A stretch of 64,000 nt of DNA from Halococcus sediminicola (GTDB lineage: Archaea > Halobacteriota > Halobacteria > Halobacteriales > Halococcaceae). The DNA lies in NCBI RefSeq assembly GCF_000755245.1, contig NZ_BBMP01000026.1, positions 1-64,000 of the forward strand, read 5' to 3'. The position numbers and the translations under genes are program-made. Below are positions 42,002 through 50,236 of the stretch, piece after piece (position 1 is the stretch's first letter; every line of letters begins with the position of its first letter). The notes under the pieces are model-generated. The model was not told the DNA's origin and made no database searches. It saw only the letters and a program-made list of their open reading frames with translations.

Positions 42002-42438
42002 TGAGGGGTCTCTCGGTCCGGCGACGGCTGCTCGCCGTTCTCGTGCTGGCACTCGTGCCGTGGACGCTCCTCTCCGGGGGTGTACTCACGCTCGTCTTCC
42101 CGTTCGGTCTCGTGAACACGACGCCGTTGCATCTCACACCGCTCGTCGATTACCTCCGCTACACCGGCGGGTTCGCCGCACTCCCGAGTTTCCTGCAGGC
42201 GTGGCCGACGAGCGTGTTGCTCTATCTCGGCGCGCTCGGCAGCGCGTTCGGGGGTGTGATGGGTCGCGAGGACCGGCGTGTGACCGGTGGACTGCTCGTG
42301 CTCGCCGGCCTCGCCCACGCGGGTCTCGCGGTCGGCTTCCTCCGCATGGGTCGGCTGGCGGTTCCGCTCGGGTCGCTGTTCGCGTTCGCGCTCGCGTGGT
42401 GGCTGTACTGGCCGGCCATCCGCCGGACGGTTCCGTAG
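42001..42438 (+). CDS. Membrane protein (TIGR04206-like)
   Basis: 145 residues with four membrane segments (about 9-31, 56-76, 85-103 and 113-133) and Arg-rich ends. It begins inside the DRG stop (TGATG), so is likely coupled to it. I recall the family TIGR04206 as near-universal in haloarchaea. Function unknown; no cofactor motif. Confidence 0.72.
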   Translation: MRGLSVRRRLLAVLVLALVPWTLLSGGVLTLVFPFGLVNTTPLHLTPLVDYLRYTGGFAALPSFLQAWPTSVLLYLGALGSAFGGVMGREDRRVTGGLLVLAGLAHAGLAVGFLRMGRLAVPLGSLFAFALAWWLYWPAIRRTVP

Positions 42439-42468
42439 GCTTTTGCTCCCGGACGGAGTACGACGGGT

Positions 42469-43236
42469 ATGGACGCGACGCTCGACCACACGATGATGCG
42501 TGTCGAGGATCTGGACGAGGCGACCGAGTGGTACGCAGACCACCTCGACTACGAGGAGAAAGGGCGCATGGAGGCCGATAGCTTCACGAACGTCTTCATG
42601 GGTCCCGAGGGGATTCACGACGAGGGCGCGCTGCTCGAACTCACCTACAACCACGACGGGCGCTCCTACGAGATGGGCGATGCGTGGGGCCACATCGCCG
42701 TTCGAGTCCCCGAGGGCGAACTCGAAGCCGCCTACGACGAACTGATGGACGAGGGTGTCGAGGACTATCGCGACCCCGAATCCTGCGGCGGGCGCTACGC
42801 CTTCGTGAAGGACCCCGACGGCCACGAGATCGAGATCGTCCAGCGCGACCACGGCGCGCGCTGGAGCATCGACCACACGATGATGCGTGTCACCGACGCC
42901 GACGCGCACATCGGCTTCTGGACCCGGAAGTTCGAGTACGACGAACGCCCCGCGGGCCGCTGGGAATCGGACGACTTCGCGAACTACTTCGTCGAGCCAA
43001 GCGGCGCTGCCGACGAGGCGATGAGCGTCGAACTCACCTACAACTACGACGACCGCTCGTACGACCTGGGCGACGCGTGGGGCCACGTCGCGGTTCGGTG
43101 TTCTGACCTCGACGAGGCGTGGGACACTCTGATGACCCGCGGCGCTGCGGACTACCGCGACCCCGAATCCTGCGACCATCAGTACGCCTTCACGAAAGAC
43201 CCCGACGGTCACGAGATAGAGGTCGTGACGCGGTAG
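42469..43236 (+). CDS. Two-domain VOC (glyoxalase I-type) protein
   Basis: 255 residues composed of two tandem glyoxalase-type domains (1-125 and 131-255) that are clearly related (shared DAWGH, YRDPESC and KDPDGHEIE). Each has a complete metal site: His in DHTMMRV, Glu in ELTYN, His in AWGH and Glu in HEIE. Typical glyoxalase I isomerises the hemithioacetal of methylglyoxal and a thiol. Haloarchaea use gamma-glutamylcysteine instead of glutathione, and the gene for its synthesis follows 231 bp downstream. The protein may therefore be a gamma-glutamylcysteine-dependent glyoxalase. Confidence 0.9.
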   Translation: MDATLDHTMMRVEDLDEATEWYADHLDYEEKGRMEADSFTNVFMGPEGIHDEGALLELTYNHDGRSYEMGDAWGHIAVRVPEGELEAAYDELMDEGVEDYRDPESCGGRYAFVKDPDGHEIEIVQRDHGARWSIDHTMMRVTDADAHIGFWTRKFEYDERPAGRWESDDFANYFVEPSGAADEAMSVELTYNYDDRSYDLGDAWGHVAVRCSDLDEAWDTLMTRGAADYRDPESCDHQYAFTKDPDGHEIEVVTR

Positions 43237-43436
43237 CTCGCTTTTCACTTCGGGAGAGTTTGAAAACCTCCGTCGGGGATTTTCGCCTTCACGGGACGGT
43301 TTCGCCGTCTCGAACGACATCGCGCGCGGACAGCAGTCACTCGCCGCGACCGCACCGCCGAAGCCCGGCCACTCCGCAGCCTCGCCCTTCGTCCATCGGG
43401 ACCCACCGCCGGTCACGGCCGGCGCAAACCTGTGGG

Positions 43437-43443
43437 TTTTAAT
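43437..43443 (+). promoter_or_regulatory. TATA box of gshA
   Basis: The element ttttaat lies 25-31 bp upstream of the gshA ATG at 43468, so transcription should begin at or next to the start codon, giving a leaderless mRNA. The 231-bp spacer before it otherwise holds GC-rich short palindromes such as cgccgg-tcacgg-ccggcg near 43412-43424. Confidence 0.5.
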
Positions 43444-43467
43444 CGCGCGAGCGGGTATCGCGGCGCA

Positions 43468-44568
43468 ATGGACGTGGGTTCGGCCGACAGCTTCACGCGG
43501 ATGGGCACTCTCGGAGTGGAGGAGGAGTTTTACGTCGTCGACGACGCGGGCCGGCCCACGGCGGGTACCGACGAACTCGTCTACGAGACCGATCCACCCG
43601 AAATCCTCGACGAGCGACTCGACCACGAACTGTTCAAGTTCATCATCGAGACGCAGACGCCCGTCTGCGAGGGATTGGCGGAGGCCCGCGAGCAGTTCGT
43701 CGCCGTCCGCGAGGCGCTTGCCGACCACGCCGCCGTCCACGGCTACGGTATCGCGGCGGCCGGTCTCCATCCCGCCGCCCGGTGGCGCGAACTCGAACAT
43801 GCCGAGAAGCCACGGTACCGTTCCCAACTCGACCGTATTCGGTATCCACAGCATCGGAACACGACCGCGGGGATTCACGTCCACGTCGGCGTCGACGACG
43901 CCGAGAAAGCGACGTGGATAGCGAACGAACTCCGCTGGTTTCTGCCCATCCTGCTCGCACTGTCGGCGAACTCACCCTTCTGGAACGGGTTCGACACCGA
44001 ACTCGCCTCCGCGCGCGCGAAAATATTCGAGAACCTCCCCAACACGGGGATGCCGACGGCGTTCGGTGGCTTCGACGAGTTCCGGCGCTTCGAGCGGCGG
44101 ATGGTTGAGTTGGACTCCATCGACGACCGCGGCGCGCTCTGGTACGACGTGCGCCCACACACCGGTCACGGCACCGTCGAGGTGCGCGCGCCCGACGGTC
44201 AGTCGAATCCTGACTACGTGTTCGCGTTCGTCGAGTATGTCCACGCGCTCGTGATGGATTTCGCCGAGCGCTACGAGGAGCGCTCGGAGCCGTGGGCGGC
44301 GTATCGCTCCGGACAGGGGGATGGACTGCGCCGGGAGTTCCTCGACGAGAACAAGTGGCGCGCGCTCAGGTATGGCCACGAGGCGTCGTTCATCGACCGC
44401 GAGGGCACCGACACGATCGAACTGATGGAGGTCGTCGAACGTGAGTGCGAGCGCCTCGGTATCGAGGGGATCCGTGCGGTCGCGGATGCAGAGAGCGGTG
44501 CGACCCGGCAGCGCCGCCTGCTTCGGGAGGAGGGTCTCGACGCGCTCTGTGCGGCGCTCGTGCTGTGA
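43468..44568 (+). CDS. gshA: Glutamate-cysteine ligase (GshA)
   Basis: 366 residues from the ATG at 43468. ATP-dependent joining of glutamate and cysteine to gamma-glutamylcysteine, the main thiol of haloarchaea. Motifs are [16 protein letters not shown] near 20, [15 protein letters not shown] near 145, [13 protein letters not shown] and [15 protein letters not shown], as in GCS2/YbdK-type ligases. No gshB is seen, in agreement with haloarchaea stopping at gamma-glutamylcysteine. The tandem VOC gene precedes it. Confidence 0.92.
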   Translation: MDVGSADSFTRMGTLGVEEEFYVVDDAGRPTAGTDELVYETDPPEILDERLDHELFKFIIETQTPVCEGLAEAREQFVAVREALADHAAVHGYGIAAAGLHPAARWRELEHAEKPRYRSQLDRIRYPQHRNTTAGIHVHVGVDDAEKATWIANELRWFLPILLALSANSPFWNGFDTELASARAKIFENLPNTGMPTAFGGFDEFRRFERRMVELDSIDDRGALWYDVRPHTGHGTVEVRAPDGQSNPDYVFAFVEYVHALVMDFAERYEERSEPWAAYRSGQGDGLRREFLDENKWRALRYGHEASFIDREGTDTIELMEVVERECERLGIEGIRAVADAESGATRQRRLLREEGLDALCAALVL

Positions 44569-44597
44569 GGAAGGCTTTTGCCCGGCGACCGATTGGT

Positions 44598-45047
44598 ATG
44601 GATATGGACGACGCCGACGATGTCGAACCGGCCGACGTGCGCGAGGAACTCGACCGCCAGCGAGCGGACGCCGGGGACGAGCCGATGGACGGTGGTCTCG
44701 TCGACCTGCTCTCACGGGCGCTCGACACCGACACGCGCACGCGGGTGTACGTCTTCCTCCGCCGCCGACCGCACTCGACCGTCGAGGAGATCGCGGAAGG
44801 AACGGGGCTGTATCCGGGTGCCGTCCGTCGGGTTCTCGACGACCTCCACGACGAGCGGGTCGTCGAGCGCCGCGGCACGGACGACCCGACGTACACCGCC
44901 GCACGACCGGACGAACTCCTCGACATCGCCAGCGGGCGACTGCGCGACGAACTCGAAGAGATGTTCAGCCCGCGTCGCCACACCGGCCGGTCGTCCCGGG
45001 GCGAGCGCACCGAACCGGTGACGATACCCGTCGAGGAAGAACGATAA
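44598..45047 (+). CDS. Winged-helix transcriptional regulator
   Basis: 149 residues from the ATG at 44598. Residues about 35-100 form a helix-turn-helix with wing (RVYVFLRRRPHSTVEEIAEG, then TGLYPGAVRRVLDDLHDERVV), as in TrmB/ArsR-type haloarchaeal regulators; N- and C-termini are acidic and then Arg-rich. DNA targets unknown, perhaps the nearby gshA or its own promoter. It is 29 bp after gshA and 47 bp before coaD. Confidence 0.82.
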   Translation: MDMDDADDVEPADVREELDRQRADAGDEPMDGGLVDLLSRALDTDTRTRVYVFLRRRPHSTVEEIAEGTGLYPGAVRRVLDDLHDERVVERRGTDDPTYTAARPDELLDIASGRLRDELEEMFSPRRHTGRSSRGERTEPVTIPVEEER

Positions 45048-45094
45048 CGGCTGCGGAGCGACACCACTAAGCCACGGGCGGGTCTGTGGCGGGT

Positions 45095-45583
45095 ATGAAG
45101 GTCGCGCTCGGCGGCACGTTCGATCCGATTCACGACGGCCATCGACGGCTGTTCGAACGTGCTTTCGAGCGCGGCGACGTCACCGTGGGGCTGACGAGCG
45201 ATTCCTTGGCACAGGAGACCAGACACGAGGAGCGCTACGTCCGCCCGTTCGCGGAGCGCCGGGCGGACCTCGACGGCGAACTCGCAACCCTCGCCGAGGA
45301 ATACGACCGCGAGTACGAGATCCGTGAACTCACGGAACCGACCGGCATCGCTGCCGAGGAGGATTTCGACGTCCTCGTCGTTTCACCCGAGACCGAAAAC
45401 GGCGGCCAGCGGGTGAACGAGCGCCGCCGCGAGCGCGATCTCGACCCGCTCGACATCGAGGTCGTCGACCACCTCACCGCGGCCGACGGCGGCATCGTCT
45501 CCAGTACGCGCATCGTCAACGGCGAGATCGACGAACACGGCAATCTCACGCCCGAACGCGAGGGTCGCCCGCATCCGGAGTGA
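45095..45583 (+). CDS. coaD: Phosphopantetheine adenylyltransferase (archaeal CoaD)
   Basis: 162 residues from the ATG at 45095; the GTG at 45086 adds three residues. Nucleotidyltransferase motif GGTFDPIHDGHRRLFERAF with the HxxH-type DGH, DFDVLVVSPET, and ISSTRIVNG-type tail (GIVSSTRIVNGEIDEHG). Forms dephospho-CoA from phosphopantetheine and ATP. Archaeal-type COG1019 length. Its stop directly abuts the stop of the convergent TFB-like gene. Confidence 0.92.
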   Translation: MKVALGGTFDPIHDGHRRLFERAFERGDVTVGLTSDSLAQETRHEERYVRPFAERRADLDGELATLAEEYDREYEIRELTEPTGIAAEEDFDVLVVSPETENGGQRVNERRRERDLDPLDIEVVDHLTAADGGIVSSTRIVNGEIDEHGNLTPEREGRPHPE

Positions 45584-45892
45584 TCACCACGCCGGCGGTT
45601 CGAGACCTGCTTCTTCGAGCGCGTCCCGCCACCGATTCTGGACCGTGAGTCGGGCGACGCCGACCGCCTCGGCGACCGCCGACTGGGAGCGCCGGTCGCC
45701 GGCGATGAGCGCGCCGGCGTACAGACTCGCCGCGAGCGCCGCCCGCTTCGAGCGCTCCTCGTCGGGGACCGTCGAGAGGAACAGGTCGGCCGCGCGCTCG
45801 CGCGCCGCCGCGTCGAGGGCGAGGTCCGTGGCTGCCGCTTCGAGTTCGGCGAGCCACTCCTCGTTCGCGAATTCGTCGCGCGCCCGGTACAC
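45584..45892 (-). CDS. TFB-like protein with a single cyclin repeat
   Basis: 102 residues starting at a GTG (45892). Its C-terminal part SAVAEAVGVARLTVQNRWRDALEEAGL closely follows the last helices of a TFB cyclin repeat, including the recognition-type helix, and the preceding RAALAASLYAGALIAG matches the core helix. There is no zinc ribbon, B-finger or second repeat. Whether it is a functional mini-factor, a regulator or a decayed TFB is unclear; codon use is normal and there is no internal stop. Convergent with coaD with no spacer. Confidence 0.7.
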   Translation of the reverse strand: MYRARDEFANEEWLAELEAAATDLALDAAARERAADLFLSTVPDEERSKRAALAASLYAGALIAGDRRSQSAVAEAVGVARLTVQNRWRDALEEAGLEPPAW

Positions 45893-45929
45893 GACCGTCC
45901 GGACGGACGGCGTGAACTAAACGTTGGCG

Positions 45930-47261
45930 TCAGCCCGGAACGGCGCTGGCGCTTCCGCGACCCATCCGCCAGAGCAGCGCGAGGATGGGCACGAAGAGCA
46001 GCCCCGCGACGACGAACGGCGACCAGTAGGCGACCGCCACGTAGAGGAGTCCGGCGGCGGCCGGGCCGAACGTCCGCGCGAGACTGCCCGCCGACTGGGT
46101 GAGCCCGAAGGCCCCGCCCTGTGCGTCCGCATCGGCGTTCAACGAGACCAGCGCGTTCAGCGAAACGTTCGTGAACGCGTTGCCGAGTGCGAGCGGCGTC
46201 GCAACGAGCGCCAGTCCCACCGTCCCCGACCCGATTGGTCCAAGAGAGGGCACGAACGACCACGAAATCGAGAACGGGACGAGCGCCAGCGTGACGAGCT
46301 GGATGGCCGCGCCGGCCAGCGCGAGGCGGTGCTCGCCGAAGCGATCGGTCAGCGGGCCGATGAGACCACCCTGCACGACCGCGATGACGACGCCGATGTA
46401 CGTGAGGAGGACGGCGTTGCCGGCGGTGCCCAGCCCGAGTCGGTCGTTGGTGAGGAAGATGAACTCGCTCTCGAACGCCGAGAAGGCAAAGGAGGCGAGG
46501 AAGAAGGCGACGACGAGCGGTCCGATGGCCGGCGACGTGACCGCCTCGTACAGCCCGCGCAGCCGCGAACCGGCGGTCGCTTCCGTGGTTGTCTTGCGGC
46601 GCGATGGTTCGGGGAGGACGACGAACGCGAGTCCGAGATTCAAAAGCGAGAGGACGGCCGCGGCGAAGGAGGGCATCGTGAACTGCGAGACCGGCACGAA
46701 CGCCGGGAGCACACCCTCGAAAAACGACAGCGCGAACGAACTCGACATCACGCCCGAGATGGCCGGGCCGAAGACGAACCCGAGACCGAACGCCGCGCCA
46801 AGAATCCCGATGCCGCGGGCACGGTCTTCGGGCGGCGTGATGTCCGCGATGTAGGCGTTGGCGGTGGCGATGTTGCCGCCCATCGCGCCGGCGAACGCCC
46901 GCGCGACGAACAGCACGACGAGTCCGTTCGCCGCGCCGAGCAGCGGCCCGAGTTCGCCCGCGACGCCGAACAGCGTCCACGCGACGACGCTTCCGAGCAG
47001 CGAGAGCAGGAGAATCGGCCGCCGCCCGTGGTCGTCGGAGAGTCGTCCGAGGACTGGCGCGCCGACGAACTGAAACAGCGAGTAGGTGGCGATGAGCAGG
47101 CTGCCGATGAACTCGTTGGCTCCGAAGAATTTGGCGTACAGCGGGATGACCGGGATGAGGATGCCGAAGCCAAGCAGGTCGATGAAGACGACGAGAAACA
47201 GCGTGGCGATGGCCCGTCGCCGATCGATGCTACCCGATTCGCCGTCGGTTTCGTCGGCCAT
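45930..47261 (-). CDS. MFS multidrug/tetracycline-type exporter
   Basis: 443 residues with 12 membrane helices. Motif A is GRLSDDHGRRPILLLS near residue 70, motif C-like GFGLGFVFGPAISG near 150, and RDRF-type second motif A (GPLTDRFGEHRLAL) near 300. This matches TetA/Bmr-like proton antiporters. Substrate unknown. It starts 6 bp after the end of the antibiotic-biosynthesis-type monooxygenase gene, so the two probably share a transcript. Confidence 0.88.
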   Translation of the reverse strand: MADETDGESGSIDRRRAIATLFLVVFIDLLGFGILIPVIPLYAKFFGANEFIGSLLIATYSLFQFVGAPVLGRLSDDHGRRPILLLSLLGSVVAWTLFGVAGELGPLLGAANGLVVLFVARAFAGAMGGNIATANAYIADITPPEDRARGIGILGAAFGLGFVFGPAISGVMSSSFALSFFEGVLPAFVPVSQFTMPSFAAAVLSLLNLGLAFVVLPEPSRRKTTTEATAGSRLRGLYEAVTSPAIGPLVVAFFLASFAFSAFESEFIFLTNDRLGLGTAGNAVLLTYIGVVIAVVQGGLIGPLTDRFGEHRLALAGAAIQLVTLALVPFSISWSFVPSLGPIGSGTVGLALVATPLALGNAFTNVSLNALVSLNADADAQGGAFGLTQSAGSLARTFGPAAAGLLYVAVAYWSPFVVAGLLFVPILALLWRMGRGSASAVPG

Positions 47262-47267
47262 GCCCGC

Positions 47268-47570
47268 TCACTCGTGGGTGATGGCCGTCTCGTAGGTTTC
47301 GAGGGTCGGGTGGCCCTCGAACATCTCCGTCGGCGCGTCGCCGCCGTGGGCGTTCCGGAACTGCTCGCTGTCGGTCCACGCCTCGAAGTCGTCTTCCGAT
47401 TCCCAGTAGGTCTGTGCGACGTAGATGTTGCCGTCCTCGGGCGGCACGAGGAAGTCGAACCGGACGAACCCCGGCTGTTCGGCGATGTCCTCGGAACTCT
47501 CGGTGAAGCGCTCGACGAGTTCGTCTCCGTAGCCGTCCGCGACCGTGAATCGGTTCGCTGCAACGAACAT
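47268..47570 (-). CDS. ABM-domain monooxygenase, IsdG/HmoA-like
   Basis: 100 residues forming a dimeric alpha/beta ferredoxin-like ABM domain. Asn6 (AANRF), Trp65 (DFEAW) and His75 (FRNAH) correspond in order and spacing to the Asn7-Trp67-His77 triad of heme-degrading IsdG. That suggests heme oxygenase-like activity, though related enzymes act on quinones. Its stop is 6 bp before the MFS start, giving a likely operon. An AT-rich leader (ataagcctatcgcaaaaa) covers the upstream gap. Confidence 0.82.
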   Translation of the reverse strand: MFVAANRFTVADGYGDELVERFTESSEDIAEQPGFVRFDFLVPPEDGNIYVAQTYWESEDDFEAWTDSEQFRNAHGGDAPTEMFEGHPTLETYETAITHE

Positions 47571-47638
47571 ACCACCCCTTGTCCCGCAACCAGTATAAGC
47601 CTATCGCAAAAATGGACGACGTGATAATCTGAAATGGA

Positions 47639-48268
47639 TTATAGATTCAGCTCGACGCGGTTCGGGGGTCGGTGGGTAACGTCGGCATCGAGGTAGGTTG
47701 CGAGCCGTTCGAGGACGCCGTCGTCGGCTTCGGTGCCGTGGGGGAGTCGGACGGGAATCGTCTCCACCTCCCCGATGACGGGGTCGTCGGCCATCGCGAC
47801 GGCGAACAGTTCTTCGGGGGTCACGGGCGTGTCCGAGCGGATGCGGTCGGCGGTATCGGCCACGGAGGTCCCGTACTCGGCGCGAACGTCGAAATCGACG
47901 GCGACCTCGGCGGTGCTGCCGAGCGTGTCGGCGGCGTGGACTTCCTCGGCACGGCGCACGGCGGGGACGAGCACGCGCTCGAAGTCCATTCCGCTCTCCT
48001 TCAGGCCGAGATAGGTAAACGAGAGCATCGAGAGCACGCCGTCGACGAATGCCGGGTCGTCGACGGTGTCGAAGATCCCCGCTCTGTCTTTCGGTTTGAG
48101 CGCATGGACGAGCAGCGTGAAGTCCTGGATGGCGTTGACGACGCGCTTGCGGATGCGTGCCTCGGCGTTCCGGCGCGACTGGTCGTGTGTCATCTCGGTC
48201 TCGCCGCGGAGGAACGCCCGATCAGCCGGCGAGAGGACGCCACGAGGTCTATCGGCGTCGTGGTCCAT
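47639..48268 (-). CDS. Conserved haloarchaeal protein of unknown function
   Basis: 209 residues. The N-terminus (RGVLSPADRAFLRGETE, then SRRNAEARIRKRVVNAIQDF) matches a conserved haloarchaeal block I recall from several uncharacterised proteins, with a short helical domain after it (TLLVHALKPKDRAGIFD). The C-terminal half is acidic and mixed. No enzyme motif, signal peptide or membrane segment. A single-gene unit near the MOSC gene. Confidence 0.75.
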   Translation of the reverse strand: MDHDADRPRGVLSPADRAFLRGETEMTHDQSRRNAEARIRKRVVNAIQDFTLLVHALKPKDRAGIFDTVDDPAFVDGVLSMLSFTYLGLKESGMDFERVLVPAVRRAEEVHAADTLGSTAEVAVDFDVRAEYGTSVADTADRIRSDTPVTPEELFAVAMADDPVIGEVETIPVRLPHGTEADDGVLERLATYLDADVTHRPPNRVELNL

Positions 48269-48390
48269 ACTACGCCTTGGACGCCCGGCGACAAAGGGGT
48301 TCGCGGTCCGCCCTCGATGCGATCGACGCCGAACTCAACCACCAGGGTACGGAGCCGAAGGATTATCCAGCGCGCTCGCCAACCCGAGGC

Positions 48391-48906
48391 ATGGCTGCCG
48401 TCGAGACGATATACACCACGCCGGAGGGGTCAGCGCCGATGGAGACCGTCGAGGGGATCGAGGCGGTCGAACGCCAAGGCCTGCGCGGCGACCGCTACAT
48501 GAAGGGCACGGGCTACTACTCGGGCATGGACGAGTGCGAGGTGACGCTCATCGAGAGCGAGGCCATCGAGGAGATTCGAGACGACTACGACATCGATCTC
48601 TCGGACGGTCGCCACCGGCGCAACATCGTCACGCGCGGCGTCTCGGTCCAGGACCTGCTCGACCAGGAGTTCCGCATCGGCGAGGCGACCTTCGAGGGAA
48701 CGCGCCCGCGCCCGCCGTGTGCCCACGTCGAGCAGGTCGCCGACGAGTCGGGCGTCGCCCGCGCACTCAAAAATCACCGTGGTGGCATCTGCGTCAGCGT
48801 CGTCGGGGGTGGCGAACTCCGCGTCGGCGACGAACTCGAAGTGCTCGGCGAGACCGACGGCGAAGACGTGGCCGACGCCATCAAGAGCCGGCTGACGGGC
48901 CAGTAA
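48391..48906 (+). CDS. MOSC-domain protein
   Basis: 171 residues from the ATG at 48391. A MOSC beta-barrel as in the molybdenum cofactor sulfurase C-terminus: LRGDRYMKGTGYYSG near 40, ECEVTLIESEAIEEI, and the conserved Cys in RPRPPCAHVEQV. Family members transfer sulfur or bind Mo cofactor, for example reducing N-hydroxylated substrates (YiiM, mARC). A true function cannot be fixed. It ends 40 bp before the tRNA-Leu gene. Confidence 0.88.
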   Translation: MAAVETIYTTPEGSAPMETVEGIEAVERQGLRGDRYMKGTGYYSGMDECEVTLIESEAIEEIRDDYDIDLSDGRHRRNIVTRGVSVQDLLDQEFRIGEATFEGTRPRPPCAHVEQVADESGVARALKNHRGGICVSVVGGGELRVGDELEVLGETDGEDVADAIKSRLTGQ

Positions 48907-48945
48907 ACGACAGGTTCTTTTTCGACTCGCCGGAAGTCAGGCCGC

Positions 48946-49029
48946 GCGCGGGTAGCCAAGCTTGGAAACGGCGCAGCGCTTAGGACGCTGTCCCGTAGGG
49001 GTCCGCCGGTTCAAATCCGGTCCCGCGCA
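48946..49029 (+). tRNA. tRNA-Leu, anticodon TAG
   Basis: 84-nt class II tRNA. The acceptor GCGCGGG (48946-48952) pairs with CCCGCGC (49022-49028), followed by discriminator A at 49029. The anticodon stem cagcg/cgctg encloses cttagga, giving UAG. The long variable arm (tcccgtaggggtcc) and the T-loop GGTTCAAAT fit tRNA-Leu. CCA is not encoded. No intron. Confidence 0.96.
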
Positions 49030-49034
49030 TCCAC

Positions 49035-49039
49035 TTTTT
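49035..49039 (+). terminator. T5 run after tRNA-Leu
   Basis: ttttt begins 6 bp after the tRNA 3' end, typical for archaeal stable-RNA termination. The rest of the gap to 49249 (about 210 bp) has GC-rich blocks such as ccgctcactcgctgcgctcg resembling haloarchaeal intergenic repeats, and no gene. Confidence 0.55.
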
Positions 49040-49249
49040 GCTGCGCTCAGTCGCTTCGCCCCCGCTTGCAAAAACGTGGGGAAAAAGCCGGCGTCACCCC
49101 TCCGGGGTTCCTTGGCCCGCTCACTCGCTGCGCTCGTTCGCGGTTCTGTAAACTCACCCGCAAACAGCCACCCGCGTGCAGCAGGCCATCGAAATCGGCA
49201 CGAAATCGCTCAGCGTAAGCTACTTGTTATCGTAGTAAAATTCGTTCGT

Positions 49250-49666
49250 ATGAAGCGGCGCTGGTTCCTGATACTTGGCTTCGGAATCATCGTGAGCAAT
49301 CTGGGATTTCTCTTCGCTTTCGATACGACGGTTCTCGACAACCCAGCGACCGCTGCGATGAACAGTGTGCTCGTTCTCGGTGGTGTCCTGATGGCCATCG
49401 GCGGCGCGGGCGTGCAGCCACAGGGTAGATGGTATCAGTTCGTCGGCGCTGGTGACGTCTTGATCGGTCTCGGGATGACCGCCTCGTACTTGCTGCCGAT
49501 TGTGTACGGAACATCGCCCTACGGCAGCACCGAAGGCATTCTTCTCGTCATCTGTGCCGTGGCCGGCGGCGGGTCGCTCGCGTTCATGGGATTCGACTGG
49601 ATCCGCGGTGGGAAACATTTCGATCTCTCGACGTTCGAGCGGGGTCCAATTCTCGCCTCGAAATAG
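49250..49666 (+). CDS. Four-helix membrane protein, unknown function
   Basis: 138 residues from the ATG at 49250 (MKRRWFLILGF). Membrane segments at about 4-24, 37-58, 67-87 and 100-120, with a cytoplasmic C-terminus. It starts in the spacer after tRNA-Leu, where AT content rises (taagctacttgttatcgtag). It looks less GC-rich at the start than neighbours, a possible sign of transfer next to a tRNA gene, but no att repeat or integrase was found. Confidence 0.65.
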   Translation: MKRRWFLILGFGIIVSNLGFLFAFDTTVLDNPATAAMNSVLVLGGVLMAIGGAGVQPQGRWYQFVGAGDVLIGLGMTASYLLPIVYGTSPYGSTEGILLVICAVAGGGSLAFMGFDWIRGGKHFDLSTFERGPILASK

Positions 49667-49726
49667 ACTTAAAAACCCCTGTCACGCCGTCACGACGGTT
49701 ATGCTTCGGGAGTCGTAGGGAGGATT

Positions 49727-50236
49727 ATGAGCATCCGGACACGGATGAGCGGGCGCGTCGAAACGGCCAGAGTCACCGTCGAGGAACGCATCGAGGCGCT
49801 CGCGGGCACCATCGACGAGAAGGCGCTCTACGCCGGTATCGCCGCCACGTTTCTGGTAGGCTTACTCTCGCTGGTCGTCCCCATCATCCCGTTTTTCGGA
49901 TTTATCACCGGTGGTGTCGTCGGCGGGTTCATCGCGGCCTACGCCGCCGGCGGGTTGGTGCGCGGGACCGTCCACGGCGTCGTCGCGGCGGTCATCGGTG
50001 GGGTCGTCCTCGCCGGTCTGGGCGTGGGGCAGGCACTCCTCTTGGGGTTCGTCTTCATCGAGACGCCGACGATAATCGGGCAGTTCACACCCCCGATCTC
50101 GGCGGTGTTCTCGCGCCAACCGCTGCTCGTGCTCGTTGCTACCGTTGTGATTCTTCCGGCGCTCGTGGGCTTCGACGGCGCTATCGGCGGTGTGGTCGGC
50201 AGCGCACTCCGCTGGGTACGCAATCGCCTCGCCTGA
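49727..50236 (+). CDS. Gly-rich membrane protein (DUF5518-like)
   Basis: 169 residues: a 30-residue polar helix, then four hydrophobic segments (about 37-62, 65-85, 88-110 and 130-150) rich in Gly/Ala/Val. Similar Gly-rich DUF5518 proteins are common in haloarchaea and uncharacterised. The AT-rich gacttaaaaaccc at about 49668-49680 is a likely promoter box; a 40-nt leader follows. Confidence 0.65.
   Translation: MSIRTRMSGRVETARVTVEERIEALAGTIDEKALYAGIAATFLVGLLSLVVPIIPFFGFITGGVVGGFIAAYAAGGLVRGTVHGVVAAVIGGVVLAGLGVGQALLLGFVFIETPTIIGQFTPPISAVFSRQPLLVLVATVVILPALVGFDGAIGGVVGSALRWVRNRLA

Noticed and set aside
41839-43884. 681-codon minus-strand open frame opposite the DRG, VOC and gshA genes
   Set aside because: No domains; it mirrors the codon bias of the real genes on the plus strand.
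48946-49249. tRNA-Leu downstream region as an integration site
   Set aside because: The following spacer has GC-rich repeats, but no repeated tRNA 3' end and no integrase nearby.
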